DNA from: JBDRLD01 sp043813445
GTDB lineage: Bacteria; Patescibacteriota; Patescibacteriia; JACPHY01
Reading direction: 5' to 3'
Assembly (NCBI GenBank): GCA_043813445.1
Contig: JBDRLD010000010.1
Location: forward strand, 1 to 6,839
Length of the DNA: 6,839 nucleotides
Numbering within the stretch: position 1 is the stretch's first letter; each line of letters starts with the position of its first letter. Positions 5,004-6,839 of the stretch are shown here, piece after piece. The notes below the pieces were generated by a model. That model did no database searches. It was not told the origin of the DNA and was given only the letters and a program-made list of their open reading frames with translations. The position numbers and the translations under genes were made by a program.

Positions 5004-6839
5004 ATGACGACGCAGACAGCACTACGCATCGAGCTTCTACCCGAAGAGAAGACGGCGCGGTTTGAGCGAATGCTCATCCTGCCACCGATAGACGGCAAGG
5101 CGCGCGAGCGGATTATGGAAGAGAAGATCGTCGACGCGTCCGTATTGTTCGGATCGCGTGGCGGCTTCGCCTGTCTCCCGCGACAATGTCGCTTTCACGC
5201 TCACAACGATACGCGCGAACTCTTCGTCATCGAAGAACCGCCGAGCGTTTGTAACGTCTCATGGCACACCGATGCGGAACCGTACAAACAGATACGGAGT
5301 CGGCTCCTCACAACGCCGGGCATGTCGCTCCTCTGGGGCGAGAGCACTAGCGAGTTCGAGGCGCGCATCCGCACGCAAAAACGATTCACCATCGCGCTCC
5401 CGTACATCGTGTTTGTTATTGCCTTCGATAACGGGCACTTCGGACACGCGCGGCTCTACTTCCGCACTGAGGCGCTTTCGTCGATCGACGATGGGCTTCT
5501 GGTGCCGAACCTACCGAATCGGTACATCGAAACACATCTTCTCTGCCTCACCAACGAAGCGAAGCAGCTCGACCTCTCCATGGGGTTGACATATGCCGAT
5601 CTCGTCGAGCGAGTGTGCGACATCTTCTGGGCGAGCGCGTGGAGCGCCGACTGGTGCCACGAGTTCCTCAACGATGCCGAGCGCATGCCCGACGTCGCTT
5701 CGCCGTGGGAATGGGAACGCATGACGGAGATCGATCCAAACTTCGTGCTCTCGCTCCCTTGGAGAGAGTACGACGAGAATCTCCGCGACATCGTCGAAAA
5801 GGACGTGCCCAGTGTCCGCACGGGACAAATATTCGATGTGCTCCAGCAACGCGTCCTCTCGGCCGATCACTGGGATCACGTGCCAGCCGCGTTCGCACAT
5901 GGGGATGTTCGTGTCAGCCCATCGACGTCGGTATCAGCCGGACTCCACATCCTACACGTCGATGATCGTGTTCATCTCGATCCGGACGCGTTCGATGAGT
6001 GTTCGGGTGGTGGGACGTTCGCCATCAAGTGGTTCGGCATGCCGGAGCAGGGAAGTCGATTCGTTGGTCTCGACGGGATCGACGATCCAATCCTGCTCAT
6101 CTGCGCGCATGAGCTCGCAGCCGGCGTACAGATCGTGTCTACCGTGGCCCCGGACACAATCGAGCTGCAGGGTATCGCGATCGAACCGATGACGCTCATC
6201 CGCTTCACCGACAGGGATGAGTGGCCGAGCGAGACGAACTGCTGGCAACATGTGGTGGCAGCACGCAGAGACCCAAGCGGCTCCGTACTCGTACAGCTCC
6301 ACGGTCGCGGCACGTTCATGCCCATCAGCGAAGGAGATGCTCCGTACCCCGGCGTAACTCTCGCTCCGATAGAGGAAGTCGACACAAAGGGACACCTCGT
6401 CGCACAGCAGGTGGAGCTCGGCGACGGAACCGTCGTCCACGTCGGAGATCGGTTCTTCAATGTGCATCAAATGGTGTCCTTCAAAATCTTTGCGCTCCAC
6501 GCATTGCGGCGTGGCGAGCATCAACGGTGTGCCTCCACCTCGAGGAATCCCCGTAAACTACTTGAGAGCTCCCAAGGAAAAATCAACGAAGACATTGTCC
6601 CCATGCCAGTAGAGCCACTCACCACCCTTGTGGTTGGAGAGCGCACGATCTCGGTTGGAGACATGGTCGAACATATTTTCGACAGGGCGCCGATCACAGA
6701 ACTCACACCACTCTTCCCGAATGGGATCGTGTATGCCTTGTTCGAGCGAACCGGCTGGTTCACGCTTATGGAGAATGAAAAGCCGGCTCAGAACGTCCGC
6801 TTCCTCCCGACCTGTCAGGTGGAGGAGGACGGAAGCGCC
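5004..6839 (+). CDS. Large protein with putative E2/UBC-like (Prok-E2_D / PRTRC-B-like) N-terminal domain; 3' end outside window
   Basis: The frame is open from a well-placed ATG through all 612 codons to the right edge, with strong G/C bias at third positions. Residues about 70-220 hold a pattern like that of PRTRC protein B and its relatives: ELFVIEEPPSVCNVSW (72-87), a hydrophobic strand ALPYIVFVIAF (131-141), LYFRTEAL (151-158), then DDGLLVPNLPNRY (162-174), HLLCLTNEA (178-186) with Cys181 where that family has its conserved Cys, and a helix ending FWASAWSADW (208-217). In the known family this fold is a degenerate ubiquitin-conjugating enzyme domain. Assignment here is by eye only. From about 310 on the protein looks beta-rich, with three short segments sharing a V-G/D-D core (LHVDDRVHL 317-325, VVHVGDRF 477-484, TISVGDMV 548-555), perhaps small barrel domains. 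No signal peptide or membrane segment is visible. It is transcribed away from ychF; possible partners lie beyond the edge. Antisense open frames here are shadows. Confidence 0.85.
   Translation, partial: MTTQTALRIELLPEEKTARFERMLILPPIDGKARERIMEEKIVDASVLFGSRGGFACLPRQCRFHAHNDTRELFVIEEPPSVCNVSWHTDAEPYKQIRSRLLTTPGMSLLWGESTSEFEARIRTQKRFTIALPYIVFVIAFDNGHFGHARLYFRTEALSSIDDGLLVPNLPNRYIETHLLCLTNEAKQLDLSMGLTYADLVERVCDIFWASAWSADWCHEFLNDAERMPDVASPWEWERMTEIDPNFVLSLPWREYDENLRDIVEKDVPSVRTGQIFDVLQQRVLSADHWDHVPAAFAHGDVRVSPSTSVSAGLHILHVDDRVHLDPDAFDECSGGGTFAIKWFGMPEQGSRFVGLDGIDDPILLICAHELAAGVQIVSTVAPDTIELQGIAIEPMTLIRFTDRDEWPSETNCWQHVVAARRDPSGSVLVQLHGRGTFMPISEGDAPYPGVTLAPIEEVDTKGHLVAQQVELGDGTVVHVGDRFFNVHQMVSFKIFALHALRRGEHQRCASTSRNPRKLLESSQGKINEDIVPMPVEPLTTLVVGERTISVGDMVEHIFDRAPITELTPLFPNGIVYALFERTGWFTLMENEKPAQNVRFLPTCQVEEDGSA

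Noticed and set aside
4751..5098. 116-codon N-terminal extension of YchF
   Set aside because: The family begins at MALQIGIVGLPNVGKST and the protein is already full length; the extension is Arg/Ser/Cys-rich and overlaps the divergent gene and its leader.
5952..6524. 190-codon - strand frame and other antisense frames inside the E2-like gene
   Set aside because: The + strand frame is open for 612 codons with a strong ribosome-binding site; GC-rich third positions commonly leave the opposite strand open.

Overview
The window looks like chromosomal DNA from a bacterium, moderately GC-rich by eye. Compact genes and short spacers mostly lacking Shine-Dalgarno sites, a heptad-periodic filler spacer, and a TRM11-like methyltransferase with a TEPYLGP motif together suggest a Patescibacteria/CPR (Parcubacteria-like) lineage. 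That placement is inference: the window holds no rRNA or other marker that settles it.

Layout from left to right. (1) Positions 3-956 (+) are the C-terminal 317 codons of a ComM/YifB Mg-chelatase-like AAA+ ATPase, cut by the window edge. (2) Positions 957-1216 are a non-coding spacer made almost wholly of degenerate 7-bp-periodic sequence, purine-rich on the left and pyrimidine-rich on the right, with a diverged 40-bp direct repeat in the middle. (3) Positions 1217-2449 (+) encode a TRM11/Trm-G10-like RNA methyltransferase. Its open frame runs back into the repeats, but the real start is at 1217. (4) A perfect 15-bp hairpin at 2460-2494 is a shared terminator for this gene and the convergent gene that follows. 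(5) Positions 2504-3553 (-) encode an unrecognised, soluble, glutamine/glutamate-rich protein. (6) Positions 3580-3616 hold a hairpin that looks like the ychF terminator, with the -35 box of the next gene's promoter in its loop. (7) Positions 3662-4750 (-) encode a complete YchF/OLA1-family ATPase. (8) Positions 4751-5003 are a divergent spacer. (9) Positions 5004-6839 (+) are a large open gene without a stop in the window. It has a strong Shine-Dalgarno site and an N-terminal region that resembles the prokaryotic E2-like (PRTRC protein B / Prok-E2_D) pattern.

The first eight elements are housekeeping (DNA uptake/recombination, tRNA modification, translation-associated ATPase) plus one unknown. 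They do not form one operon: the genes point +, +, -, -, +, and each of the last three intergenic gaps carries its own control elements. The most unusual item is the gene from 5004 to the right edge: it may be an E2/UBC-fold protein fused to a long beta-rich C-terminal region, with no known ubiquitin-like partners visible here.
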